A stretch of DNA of 64,000 nucleotides from Amaranthus tricolor (lineage: Eukaryota; Streptophyta; Magnoliopsida; Caryophyllales; Amaranthaceae), in assembly GCF_026212465.1 (NCBI RefSeq), contig NC_080061.1, positions 23,563,295 to 23,627,294 of the forward strand, read 5' to 3'. Numbering within the stretch: position 1 is the first letter of the stretch; every line of letters begins with the position of its first letter. Made by a program: the position numbers and the translations under genes. The notes beneath the pieces were generated by a model. It was not told the DNA's origin. It was given only the letters and a program-made list of their open reading frames with translations, and ran no database searches. Below are positions 27,045-41,000 of this stretch, piece after piece.

Positions 27045-27850
27045 TTTGATCATTGATCCTTGTTCATTCTTCATCGTTCATTCTTCATTGATCATTGATC
27101 CTTGTTCATTCTTCATCGTTCATTCTTCATTGATCATTGATCCTTGTTCATTCTTCATCGTTCATTCGCCATTGATCATTGATGCTTAGTCATTCTTCAT
27201 CGTTCATTCGTCATTGACCATCAATCCTTGTTCATTCTTCATCGTTCATTCGTCATTGACAATCAATCCTTGTTCATTCTTAATCGTTCATTCTTCATTG
27301 ATCATTGATCCTTGTTCATTCTTCATCGTTCATTCGTCATTGACCATTAATCCTTGTTCATTCTTCATCGTTCATTCTTCATTGATCATTGATCCTTGTT
27401 CATTCTTCATCGTTCATTCTTCATTGATCATTGATCCTTGTTCATTCTTCATCGTTCATTCTTCATTGATCATTGATCCTTGTTCATTCTTCATCGTTCA
27501 TTCTTCATTGATCATTGATCCTTGTTCATTCTTCATCGTTCATTCGTCATTAATCATTGAACCTTGTTCATTCTTCATCGTTCATTCGTCATTGACCATT
27601 AATCCTTGTTCATTCTTCATCGTTCATTCTTCATTGATCATTGATCCTTGTTCATTCTTCATCGTTCATTTGTCAATGACCATTAATCCTTGTTCATTCT
27701 TCATCGTTCATTCTTCATTGATCATTGATCCTTGTTCATTCTTCATCGTTCATTCTTCATTGATCATTGATCCTTGTTCATTCTTCATCGTTCATTCGTC
27801 ATTGATCATTGATCCTTGTTCATTCTTCATCGTTCATTCTTCATTGATAA
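27045..27850 (+). repeat. Run of near-uniform 42-bp monomers
   Basis: About 19 successive monomers are of a single class (TTGTTCATTCTTC with TTGATCATTG), with none of the alternation seen elsewhere. The run replaces a roughly 66-bp segment found at the same place in S1 and S3, a net gain of 17 monomers. Several copies carry CGTCATTGACC with ATTAATCC or ATCAATCC (near 27210, 27252, 27335, 27587, 27670), a variant I did not find elsewhere in the window. It is the only non-HOR, monomeric-looking stretch. Confidence 0.88.
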
Positions 27851-28028
27851 TTGATCCTTGTTCATTCTTGATCGTTCATTCTTCAATGATCATTGATCCT
27901 TGTACATTCTTCATCGTTCATTCTTCAATGATCATTGATCCTTGTTCATTATTCATCGTTCCTTCTTCATTGATCATTGATCCGTGTTCATTCTTCATCG
28001 TTCATTCTTCAATGATCATTGATCCTTA

Positions 28029-29258
28029 TTGATTATTCATTTCATCTATCATTGTTCAATGATCATTGCTCCTTGTTCATTGTTCGTCGTTCATTCTTCA
28101 TTGATCATTGATCCTTGTTCATTCATCATCGTTCATTCTTCAATGATCATTAATCCTTGTTCATTGTTCATCGTTTTTTCTTCATTGATCTTTGATCCTT
28201 GTTCATTATTCATCAATCATTGTTCAATGATCATTGATCCTTGTTCATTATTCATCATTCATTCTTCAATGATCATTGATTCTTTTACATTGTTCATCGT
28301 TCATTCGCGAATGATCATTCATCCTTGTTCATTATACATCGATCATTGTTCAATGATCATTGATCCTTGTTCATTATTGATCATTCATTCTTAAATGAAC
28401 ATTGATCCTTGTTCATTCTTCATCTCTCATTCTTCATTGATCATTGATCCTTGTTCATTCTTCACCGTTCATTGTTCAATGATCATTGATCCTTGTTTAT
28501 TATTCATCAATCGTTGTTCAATGATCATTGATCCTTTTTCATTATTCATCGTTCATTCTTCAACAATCATTTATCCTTGTACATTCTTCAATGGTCATCG
28601 ATCCTTGTTCATTATTCATCGTTTATTCTTCGTTGATAATTAATCATTGTTCATTCTTCATCGTTCATTCTTCAATGATCATTGATCCTTGTTCATTATT
28701 AATTGATCATTGTTCAATGATCATTGATCCTTGTTCAATGATCATTTATCCTTGTTCATTATTCATCATTCATTCTTCAATGATCATTAATCCTTGTTCA
28801 TTCTTCATCGTTCATTCTTCATTGATCGTTGATCCTTGTTCATTCTTCATCGTTCATTTTTCAATGATCATTGATCTTTGTACATTCTTCATCGCTCATT
28901 CTTCAATGATCATTGATCGTTCTTCATTATTCATCGTTCAATCTTCATTGATCATTGATCCTTGTTCATTCTTCATCGTTCATTCTTCAATGATCATTGA
29001 ACCTTGTGCATTATTCATCGTTCATTCTTCAATGATCATTGATCCTTGTACATTCTTCATCGTTCATTCTTCATTGATAATTGATCCTTGTTCATTCTTG
29101 ATCGTTCATTCTTCAATGATCATTGATCCTTGTACATTCTTCATCTTTCATTCTTCAATGATCATTGATCCTTGTTCATTATTCATCGTTCCTTCTTCAT
29201 TGATCATTGATCCGTGTTCATTCTTCATCGTTCATTCTTCAATGATCATTGATCCTTA
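28029..29258 (+). repeat. HOR C, unit C2a (first of S2)
   Basis: It has the first-unit marks (C at 28069, six-T run near 28172) and the CpG at 28550, but also the later-unit mark ATCTTTC near 29145. It looks like a fusion of an a-type front with a b-type rear. Confidence 0.9.
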
Positions 29259-30384
29259 TTGATTATTCATTTCATCTATCATTGTTCAATGATCATTGAT
29301 CCTTGTTCATTGTTCGTCGTTCATTCTTCATTGATCATTGATCCTTGTTCATTCATCATCGTTCATTCTTCAATGATCATTAATCCTTGTTCATTGTTCA
29401 TCGTTCTTTCTTCATTGATCTTTGATCCTTGTTCATTATTCATCAATCATTGTTCAATGATCATTGATCCTTGTTCATTATTCATCATTCATTCTTCAAT
29501 GATCATTGATTCTTTTAAATTGTTCATCGTTCATTCGCGAATGATCATTCATCCTTGTTCATTATACATCGATCATTGTTCAATGATCATTGATCCTTGT
29601 TCATTATTGATCATTCATTCTTAAATGAACATTGATCCTTGTTCATTCTTCATCTCTCATTCTTCATTGATCATTGATCCTTGTTCATTCTTCACCGTTC
29701 ATTGTTCAATGATCATTGATCCTTGTTTATTATTCATCAATCGTTGTTCAATGATCATTGATCCTTTTTCATTATTCATTGTTCATTCTTCAACAATCAT
29801 TTATCCTTGTACATTCTTCAATGGTCATCGATCCTTGTTCATTATGTTTATTCTTCGTTGATAATTAATCATTGTTCATTCTTCATCGTTCATTCTTCAA
29901 TGATCATTGATCCTTGTTCATTATTAATTGATCATTGTTCAATGATCATTGATCCTTGTTCAATGATCATTTATCCTTGTTCATTATTCATCATTCATTC
30001 TTCAATGATCATTAATCCTTGTTCATTCTTCATCGTTCATTCTTCATTGATCGTTGATCCTTGTTCATTCTTCATCGTTCATTTTTCAATGATCATTGAT
30101 CTTTGTACATTCTTCATCGCTCATTCTTCAATGATCATTGATCGTTCTTCATTATTCATCATTCAATCTTCATTGATCATTGATCCTTGTTCATTCTTCA
30201 TCGTTCATTCTTCAATGATCATTGAACCTTGTGCATTATTTATCGTTCATTCTTCAATGATCATTGATCCTTGTACATTCTTCATCGTTCATTCTTCATT
30301 GATAATTGATCGTTGTTCATTCTTGATCGTTCATTCTTCAATGATCATTGATCCTTGTACATTCTTCATCGTTCATTCTTCAAT
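29259..30384 (+). repeat. HOR C, unit C2b (last of S2, truncated)
   Basis: It carries the last-unit T at 30241 and TG at 29780. Private changes are a 5-bp deletion near 29845 (ATTATGTTTATTC) and TTTTAAATTG near 29517. Confidence 0.9.
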
Positions 30385-31918
30385 GATCAATGATCATTGA
30401 TCCTTCTTCATTATTCATCGTTCATTCGTCATTGATCATTGATCCTTGTTCATTCTTCATCGTTCATTGTTCAATGATCATTGATCCTTGTTTATTATTC
30501 ATCAATCGTTGTTCAATGATCATAGATCCTTTTTAATTATTCATCGTTCATTCTTCAATGATCATTGATTCTTGTACATTCTTCAATGGTCATCGATCCT
30601 TGTTCATTATTCATCATTCATTCTTCATTGATCATTAATCATTGTTCATTCTTCATCGTTCATTCTTCAATGTTCATTGATCCTTGTTCATTATTCATTG
30701 ATCATTGTTCAATGATCATTATTCCTTGTTCATTATTCATGATTCATTCTTCAATGATCATTGATCCTTGTTCATTCTTCATCGTTCATTCTTCATTGAT
30801 CGTTGATCCTTGTTCATTCTTCATCGTTCATTCTTCAATGTTCATTGAACCTTGTTCATTATTCATCGATCGTTGTTCAATGATCATTGATCCTTGTTCA
30901 TTATTCATCGTTCATTCTTAAATGATCATTGATCCTTGTTCTTTCTTCATCGTTCATTCTTCAATGATCATTGAACATTCTTAATCGTTCATTCTTCAAT
31001 GATCATTGATCCTTGTTCATTATTCGTCGTTCATTCTTCAATGATCATTGATCCTTGTTGATTATTCATCGATCATTGTTCAAAGATCAATGATCCTTGT
31101 TAATTATGCATCAATTCATTCTTCATTGATCATTGATCCTTGTTCATTCTTCATCGTTCATTCTTCATTCATCATTGATCCGTGTTCATTCTTCATCGTT
31201 CATTCTTCAATGATCATTGATTCTTATTGATTATTCATCGATCATTGTTCAACGATCATTGATCGTTGTTCATTATGATTCAATTCATTCTTTATTGATC
31301 ATTGATCCCTGTTCATTCTTCATCGTTCATCCTTCAATGATCATTGATCCTTGTTCATTATTCATCGTTCATTCTTCAATGAACATTGATCTTTTTTTAT
31401 TGTTCATCGTTCATTCTTCAATGATCATTGATCCTTGTTCATTATTCATCAATCATTGTTCCATAATCATTGATCCTTGTTCATTATTCATCGTTCTTTC
31501 TTCAATGATCATTGATTCTTGTACATTCGTCATCGTTCATTATGCATCAATTCATTCTTGTTCAATGATGATTGATCCTTGTTCATTATGCATCAATTCA
31601 TTCTTCAATGATCATCATTCCTTGTTCATTATACATCGTTCATTCTTCTTTGATCATTGATCCTTGTTCATTCTTCATCGTTCATTCTTCAATGATCGTT
31701 GATCCTTGTACATTCTTCATCGTTCATTCTTCATTGATAATTGATCCTTGTTCATTCTTGATCGTTCATTCTTCAATGATCATTGATCCTTGTACATTCT
31801 TCATCGTTCATTCTTCAATGATCATTGATCCTTGTTCATTATTCATCGTTCCTTCTTCATTGATCATTGATCCGTGTTCATTCTTCATCGTTCATTCTTC
31901 AATGATCATTGATCCTTA

Positions 31919-33148
31919 TTGATTATTCATTTCATCTATCATTGTTCAATGATCATTGCTCCTTGTTCATTGTTCGTCGTTCATTCTTCATTGATCATTG
32001 ATCCTTGTTCATTCATCATCGTTCATTCTTCAATGATCATTAATCCTTGTTCATTGTTCATCGTTTTTTCTTCATTGATCTTTGATCCTTGTTCATTATT
32101 CATCAATCATTGTTCAATGATCATTGATCCTTGTTCATTATTCATCATTCATTCTTCAATGATCATTGATTCTTTTACATTGTTCATCGTTCATTCGCGA
32201 ATGATCATTCATCCTTGTTCATTATACATCGATCATTGTTCAATGATCATTGATCCTTGTTCATTATTGATCATTCATTCTTAAATGAACATTGATCCTT
32301 GTTCATTCTTCATCTCTCATTCTTCATTGATCATTGATCCTTGTTCATTCTTCACCGTTCATTGTTCAATGATCATTGATCCTTGTTTATTATTCATCAA
32401 TCGTTGTTCAATGATCATTGATCCTTTTTCATTATTCATCGTTCATTCTTCAACAATCATTTATCCTTGTACATTCTTCAATGGTCATCGATCCTTGTTC
32501 ATTATTCATCGTTTATTCTTCGTTGATAATTAATCATTGTTCATTCTTCATCGTTCATTCTTCAATGATCATTGATCCTTGTTCATTATTAATTGATCAT
32601 TGTTCAATGATCATTGATCCTTGTTCAATGATCATTTATCCTTGTTCATTATTCATCATTCATTCTTCAATGATCATTAATCCTTGTTCATTCTTCATCG
32701 TTCATTCTTCATTGATCGTTGATCCTTGTTCATTCTTCATCGTTCATTTTTCAATGATCATTGATCTTTGTACATTCTTCATCGCTCATTCTTCAATGAT
32801 CATTGATCGTTCTTCATTATTCATCGTTCAATCTTCATTGATCATTGATCCTTGTTCATTCTACATCGTTCATTCTTCAATGATCATTGAACCTTGTGCA
32901 TTATTCATCGTTCATTCTTCAATGATCATTGATCCTTGTACATTCTTCATCGTTCATTCTTCATTGATAATTGATCCTTGTTCATTCTTGATCGTTCATT
33001 CTTCAATGATCATTGATCCTTGTACATTCTTCATCGTTCATTCTTCAATGATCATTGATCCTTGTTCATTATTCATCGTTCCTTCTTCATTGATCATTGA
33101 TCCGTGTTCATTCTTCATCGTTCATTCTTCAATGATCATTGATCCTTA
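31919..33148 (+). repeat. HOR C, unit C3a (first of S3)
   Basis: First-unit marks are present: C at 31959, six-T run near 32064, CpG at 32440 and ATCGTTC as in C1a. A private TTCTACATCG lies near 32860. Confidence 0.92.
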
Positions 33149-34378
33149 TTGATTATTCATTTCATCTATCATTGTTCAATGATCATTGATCCTTGTTCAT
33201 TGTTCGTCGTTCATTCTTCATTGATCATTGATCCTTGTTCATTCATCATCGTTCATTCTTCAATGATCATTAATCCTTGTTCATTGTTCATCGTTCTTTC
33301 TTCATTGATCTTTGATCCTTGTTCATTATTCATCAATCATTGTTCAATGATCATTGATCCTTGTTCATTATTCATCATTCATTCTTCAATGATCATTGAT
33401 TCTTTTACATTGTTCATCGTTCATTCGCGAATGATCATTCATCCTTGTTCATTATACATCGATCATTGTTCAATGATCATTGATCCTTGTTCATTATTGA
33501 TCATTAATTCTTAAATGAACATTGATCCTTGTTCATTCTTCATCTCTCATTCTTCATTGATCATTGATCCTTGTTCATTCTTCACCGTTCATTGTTCAAT
33601 GATCATTGATCCTTGTTTATTATTCATCAATCGTTGTTCAATGATCATTGATCCTTTTTCATTATTCATCGTTCATTCTTCAACAATCATTTATCCTTGT
33701 ACATTCTTCAATGGTCATCGATCCTTGTTCATTATTCATCGTTTATTCTTCGTTGATAATTAATCATTGTTCATTCTTCATCGTTCATTCTTCAATGATC
33801 ATTGATCCTTGTTCATTATTAATTGATCATTGTTCAATGATCATTGATCCTTGTTCAATGATCATTTATCCTTGTTCATTATTCATCATTCATTCTTCAA
33901 TGATCATTAATCCTTGTTCATTCTTCATCGTTCATTCTTCATTGATCGTTGATCCTTGTTCATTCTTCATCGTTCATTTTTCAATGATCATTGATCTTTG
34001 TACATTCTTCATCGCTCATTCTTCAATGATCATTGATCGTTCTTCATTATTCATCGTTCAATCTTCATTGATCATTGATCCTTGTTCATTCTTCATCGTT
34101 CATTCTTCAATGATCATTGAACCTTGTGCATTATTCATCGTTCATTCTTCAATGATCATTGATCCTTGTACATTCTTCATCGTTCATTCTTCATTGATAA
34201 TTGATCCTTGTTCATTCTTGATCGTTCATTCTTCAATGATCATTGATCCTTGTACATTCTTCATCTTTCATTCTTCAATGATCATTGATCCTTGTTCATT
34301 ATTCATCGTTCCTTCTTCATTGATCATTGATCCGTGTTCATTCTTCATCGTTCATTCTTCAATGATCATTGATCCTTA
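33149..34378 (+). repeat. HOR C, unit C3b
   Basis: This is a b-type unit: CpG at 33670 kept, ATCTTTC near 34265. A private ATTAATTC lies near 33505. Confidence 0.92.
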
Positions 34379-35608
34379 TTGATTATTCATTTCATCTATC
34401 ATTGTTCAATGATCATTGATCCTTGTTCATTGTTCGTCGTTCATTCTTCATTGATCATTGATCCTTGTTCATTCATCATCGTTCATTCTTCAATGATCAT
34501 TAATCCTTGTTCATTGTTCATCGTTCTTTCTTCATTGATCTTTGATCCTTGTTCATTATTCATCAATCATTGTTCAATGATCATTGATCCTTGTTCATTA
34601 TTCATCATTCATTCTTCAATGATCATTGATTCTTTTACATTGTTCATCGTTCATTCGCGAATGATCATTCATCCTTGTTCATTATACATCGATCATTGTT
34701 CAATGATCATTGATCCTTGTTCATTATTGATCATTCATTCTTAAATGAACATTGATCCTTGTTCATTCTTCATCTCTCATTCTTCATTGATCATTGATCC
34801 TTGTTCATTCTTCACCGTTCATTGTTCAATGATCATTGATCCTTGTTTATTATTCATCAATCGTTGTTCAATGATCATTGATCCTTTTTCATTATTCATT
34901 GTTCATTCTTCAACAATCATTTATCCTTGTACATTCTTCAATGGTCATCGATCCTTGTTCATTATTCATCGTTTATTCTTCGTTGATAATTAATCATTGT
35001 TCATTCTTCATCGTTCATTCTTCAATGATCATTGATCCTTGTTCATTATTAATTGATCATTGTTCAATGATCATTGATCCTTGTTCAATGATCATTTATC
35101 CTTGTTCATTATTCATCATTCATTCTTCAATGATCATTAATCCTTGTTCATTCTTCATCGTTCATTCTTCATTGATCGTTGATCCTTGTTCATTCTTCAT
35201 CGTTCATTTTTCAATGATCATTGATCTTTGTACATTCTTCATCGCTCATTCTTCAATGATCATTGATCGTTCTTCATTATTCATCGTTCAATCTTCATTG
35301 ATCATTGATCCTTGTTCATTCTTCATCGTTCATTCTTCAATGATCATTGAACCTTGTGCATTATTCATCGTTCATTCTTCAATGATCATTGATCCTTGTA
35401 CATTCTTCATCGTTCATTCTTCATTGATAATTGATCCTTGTTCATTCTTGATCGTTCATTCTTCAATGATCATTGATCCTTGTACATTCTTCATCTTTCA
35501 TTCTTCAATGATCATTGATCCTTGTTCATTATTCATCGTTCCTTCTTCATTGATCATTGATCCGTGTTCATTCTTCATCGTTCATTCTTCAATGATCATT
35601 GATCCTTA
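34379..35608 (+). repeat. HOR C, unit C3c
   Basis: This is a c-type unit with TG at 34900 and ATCTTTC near 35495. I found no difference from C3d in the stretches compared. Confidence 0.92.
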
Positions 35609-36838
35609 TTGATTATTCATTTCATCTATCATTGTTCAATGATCATTGATCCTTGTTCATTGTTCGTCGTTCATTCTTCATTGATCATTGATCCTTGTTC
35701 ATTCATCATCGTTCATTCTTCAATGATCATTAATCCTTGTTCATTGTTCATCGTTCTTTCTTCATTGATCTTTGATCCTTGTTCATTATTCATCAATCAT
35801 TGTTCAATGATCATTGATCCTTGTTCATTATTCATCATTCATTCTTCAATGATCATTGATTCTTTTACATTGTTCATCGTTCATTCGCGAATGATCATTC
35901 ATCCTTGTTCATTATACATCGATCATTGTTCAATGATCATTGATCCTTGTTCATTATTGATCATTCATTCTTAAATGAACATTGATCCTTGTTCATTCTT
36001 CATCTCTCATTCTTCATTGATCATTGATCCTTGTTCATTCTTCACCGTTCATTGTTCAATGATCATTGATCCTTGTTTATTATTCATCAATCGTTGTTCA
36101 ATGATCATTGATCCTTTTTCATTATTCATTGTTCATTCTTCAACAATCATTTATCCTTGTACATTCTTCAATGGTCATCGATCCTTGTTCATTATTCATC
36201 GTTTATTCTTCGTTGATAATTAATCATTGTTCATTCTTCATCGTTCATTCTTCAATGATCATTGATCCTTGTTCATTATTAATTGATCATTGTTCAATGA
36301 TCATTGATCCTTGTTCAATGATCATTTATCCTTGTTCATTATTCATCATTCATTCTTCAATGATCATTAATCCTTGTTCATTCTTCATCGTTCATTCTTC
36401 ATTGATCGTTGATCCTTGTTCATTCTTCATCGTTCATTTTTCAATGATCATTGATCTTTGTACATTCTTCATCGCTCATTCTTCAATGATCATTGATCGT
36501 TCTTCATTATTCATCGTTCAATCTTCATTGATCATTGATCCTTGTTCATTCTTCATCGTTCATTCTTCAATGATCATTGAACCTTGTGCATTATTCATCG
36601 TTCATTCTTCAATGATCATTGATCCTTGTACATTCTTCATCGTTCATTCTTCATTGATAATTGATCCTTGTTCATTCTTGATCGTTCATTCTTCAATGAT
36701 CATTGATCCTTGTACATTCTTCATCTTTCATTCTTCAATGATCATTGATCCTTGTTCATTATTCATCGTTCCTTCTTCATTGATCATTGATCCGTGTTCA
36801 TTCTTCATCGTTCATTCTTCAATGATCATTGATCCTTA
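35609..36838 (+). repeat. HOR C, unit C3d
   Basis: This c-type unit has TG at 36130 and is effectively a second copy of C3c, the extra internal unit relative to S1. Confidence 0.92.
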
Positions 36839-38068
36839 TTGATTATTCATTTCATCTATCATTGTTCAATGATCATTGATCCTTGTTCATTGTTCGTCGT
36901 TCATTCTTCATTGATCATTGATCCTTGTTCATTCATCATCGTTCATTCTTCAATGATCATTAATCCTTGTTCATTGTTCATCGTTCTTTCTTCATTGATC
37001 TTTGATCCTTGTTCATTATTCATCAATCATTGTTCAATGATCATTGATCCTTGTTCATTATTCATCATTCATTCTTCAATGATCATTGATTCTTTTACAT
37101 TGTTCATCGTTCATTCGCGAATGATCATTCATCCTTGTTCATTATACATCGATCATTGTTCAATGATCATTGATCCTTGTTCATTATTGATCATTCATTC
37201 TTAAATGAACATTGATCCTTGTTCATTCTTCATCTCTCATTCTTCATTGATCATTGATCCTTGTTCATTCTTCACCGTTCATTGTTCAATGATCATTGAT
37301 CCTTGTTTATTATTCATCAATCGTTGTTCAATGATCATTGATCCTTTTTCATTATTCATTGTTCATTCTTCAACAATCATTTATCCTTGTACATTCTTCA
37401 ATGGTCATCGATCCTTGTTCATTATTCATCGTTTATTCTTCGTTGATAATTAATCATTGTTCATTCTTCATCGTTCATTCTTCAATGATCATTGATCCTT
37501 GTTCATTATTAATTGATCATTGTTCAATGATCATTGATCCTTGTTCAATGATCATTTATCCTTGTTCATTATTCATCATTCATTCTTCAATGATCATTAA
37601 TCCTTGTTCATTCTTCATCGTTCATTCTTCATTGATCGTTGATCCTTGTTCATTCTTCATCGTTCATTTTTCAATGATCATTGATCTTTGTACATTCTTC
37701 ATCGCTCATTCTTCAATGATCATTGATCGTTCTTCATTATTCATCGTTCAATCTTCATTGATCATTGATCCTTGTTCATTCTTCATCGTTCATTCTTCAA
37801 TGATCATTGAACCTTGTGCATTATTTATCGTTCATTCTTCAATGATCATTGATCCTTGTACATTCTTCATCGTTCATTCTTCATTGATAATTGATCCTTG
37901 TTCATTCTTGATCGTTCATTCTTCAATGATCATTGATCCTTGTACATTCTTCATCGTTCATTCTTCAATGATCATTGATCCTTGTTCATTATTCATCGTT
38001 CCTTCTTCATTGATCATTGATCCGTGTTCATTCTTCATCGTTCATTCTTCAATGATCATTGATCCTTA
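36839..38068 (+). repeat. HOR C, unit C3e (last of S3, full length)
   Basis: It carries the last-unit T at 37826 and TG at 37360 but is complete. From about 37170 its sequence is repeated at +4432 inside block D. Confidence 0.9.
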
Positions 38069-41000
38069 TTGATTATTCATTTCATCTATCATTGTTCAAT
38101 GGTCATTGATCCTTGTTCATTGTTCGTCGTTCATTCTTCATTGATCATTGATCCTTGTTCATTCATCATCGTTCATTCTTCAATGATCATTGATCCTTGT
38201 ACATTCTTCATCGTTAATTCTTCATTGATAATTAATCCTTGTTCATTCTTCATCGTTCATTTTTCAATGATCATTGATCCTTGTCCATTCTTCATCGTTC
38301 ATTCTTCAATGATCAATTATCCTTGTTCATTGTTCATCGTTCATTCTTCATTGATCATTGATCCGTGTTCATTCTTCATCGTTCATTCTTCAATGATCAT
38401 TGATCCTTATTTATTATTCATCGATCGTTGTTCATTATGCATCAATTTATTCTTCATTGATCATTGATCCTTGTTCATTCTTTATAGTTCATTCTTCAAT
38501 GATCATTGATCTTTGTACAATCTTGATCGTTCATTCTTCAATGATCAATGATCATTGATCCTTGTTCATTATTCATCGTTCATTCGTCATTGATCATTGA
38601 TCCTTGTTTATTCTTCATCGTTCATTGTTCAATGATCATTGATCCTTGTTTATTATTCATCAATCGTTGTTCAATGATCATAGATCCTTTTTAATTATTC
38701 ATCGTTCATTCTTCAATGATCATTGATCCTTGTACATTCTTCAATGGTCATCGATCCTTGTTCATTATTCATCGTTCATTCTTCATTGATCATTAATCAT
38801 TGTTCATTCTTCATCGTTCATTCTTCATCGTTCATTCTTCAATGATCATTGATCCTTGTTCATTATTCATTGATCATTGTTCCATAATCGTTATTCCTTG
38901 TTCATTATTCATCATTCATTTTTCAATGATCATTGATCCTTGTTTATTCTTCATCGTTCATTCTTCATTGATCGTTGATCCTTGTTCATTCTTCATCGTT
39001 CATTCTTCAATGATCATTGATCTTTGTACATTCTTCATCGTTCATTCTTCAATGATCATTGATCGTTCTTCATTATTCATCGTTCAATCTTCATTGATCA
39101 TTGATCCTTGTTCATTCTTTAATGATCATTGAACCTTGTTCATTATTCATCGATCGTTGTTCAATGATCATTGATCCTTGTTCATTATTCATCGTTCATT
39201 CTTAAATGATTGTTGATCCTTGTTCATTCTTCATCGTTCATTCTTCAATGATCATTGATCCTTGTACATTCTTAATCGTTCATTCTTCAATGATCATTGA
39301 TCCTTGTTTATTATTCATCGTTCATTCTTCATTGATCATTGATCCTTGTTCATTCTTCATCCGTCATTCTTCAATGATCATTGATTCTTGTTGATTATTC
39401 ATCGATCATTGTTCAAAGATCATTGATCCTTGTTCATTATACATCAATTCTTTCTTCATTGATCATTGTTCCTTGTTCATTCTTCATCTTTCATTCTTCA
39501 CTGATCATTGATCCTTGTACATTCTTCATCGTTCATTCTTCAATGATCATTTATCCTTGTTCATTATTAATCCTTCATTCTTCATTGATCATTGATCCTT
39601 GTTCATTGTTCATCGTTCTTTCTTCATTGATCTTTGATCCTTGTTCATTATACATCGATCATTGTTCAATGATCATTGATCCTTGTTCATTATTGATCAT
39701 TCATTCTTAAATGAACATTGATCCTTGTTCATTCTTCATCTCTCATTCTTCATTGATCATTGATCCTTGTTCATTCTTCACCGTTCATTGTTCAATGATC
39801 ATTGATCCTTGTTTATTACTCATCAATCGTTGTTCAATGATCATTGATCCTTTTTCATTATTCATCGTTCATTCTTCAACAATCATTTATCCTTGTACAT
39901 TCTTCAATGGTCATCGATCCTTGTTCATTATTCATCGTTTATTCTTCGTTAATAATTAATAATTGTTCATTCTTCATCGTTCATTCTTCAATGATCATTG
40001 ATCCTTGTTCATTATTAATTGATCATTGTTCAATGATCATTGATCCTTGTTCAATGATCATTTATCCTTGTTCATTATTCATCATTCATTCTTCAATGAT
40101 CATTAATCCTTGTTCATTCTTCATCGTTCATTCTTCATTGATCGTTGATCCTTGTTCATTCTTCATCGTTCATTTTTCAATGATCATTGATCTTTGTACA
40201 TTCTTCATCGCTCATTCTTCAATGATCATTGATCGTTCTTCATTATTCATCGTTCAATCTTCATTGATCATTGATCCTTGTTCATTCTTCATCGTTCATT
40301 CTTCAATGATCATTGAACCTTGTGCATTATTCATCGTTCATTCTTCAATGATCATTGATCCTTATTGATTATTCAGGATCATTGTTCAACGATCATTGAT
40401 CGTTGTTCATTATGAATCAAATCATTCTTCATTGATCATTGATCCTTGTTCATTGTTCATCGTTCATTCTTCAATGATCATTGATCCTTGTTCATTATTC
40501 ATCAATCATTGTACAATGAACATTGATCCTTGTTCATTACTCATCGTTAATTCTTCAATTATCATTGATTCTTGTACATTCTTCATCGTTCATTCGTCAA
40601 TGATCAATTATCCTTGTTCATTTTTCATCGATCATTGTTCAACGATCATTGATAGTTGTTCATTAAGCACCAAATCATTCTTCATTGATCATTGATCCTT
40701 GTTCATTATTCATTGTTCATTCTTCAATGATTATTGATCCTTGTTCATTATTCATCAATCATTGTTCAATGATCATTGATCCTTGTTCATTATTCTTCGT
40801 TCATTCATTAATGATCATTGATCCTAGTACATTCTTCATCGTCCATTCGTCAATGGTCGTCGATCCTTGTTCATTATTCATCGTTCATTCTTCATTGATC
40901 ATTAATCATTGTTCATTCTTCATCGCTCATTCTTCAATGATCATTGATCCTTGTTCATTATTCATTGATCATTGTTCAATGATCTTTAATGATTGTTCAT

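Larger units (their letters stand above)
25781..30384 (+). repeat. Superunit S2: expanded head plus two C units
   Basis: Head 25781-28028 is 714 bp (17 x 42) longer than in S1 and S3. Two C units follow (28029, 29259), the second cut at 30384. The length difference from S1, 1751 bp, is fully explained: minus two C units (2460), plus 17 monomers (714), minus a 5-bp deletion near 29845. Confidence 0.87.
30385..38068 (+). repeat. Superunit S3: B-like head plus five C units
   Basis: Head 30385-31918 (1534 bp) equals that of S1 in length. C units follow at 31919, 33149, 34379, 35609 and 36839. The last is not cut like those of S1 and S2 but runs into block D at the shared anchor at 38069. Confidence 0.87.

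Noticed and set aside
27214..28032. Long + strand open frames as protein-coding genes
   Set aside because: They are in-phase readings of a 42-bp repeat. Frames are broken by 43-mers and 7-bp indels at every scale, starts are simply the ATG in each monomer, and no non-repeat sequence, promoter or splice context is visible.
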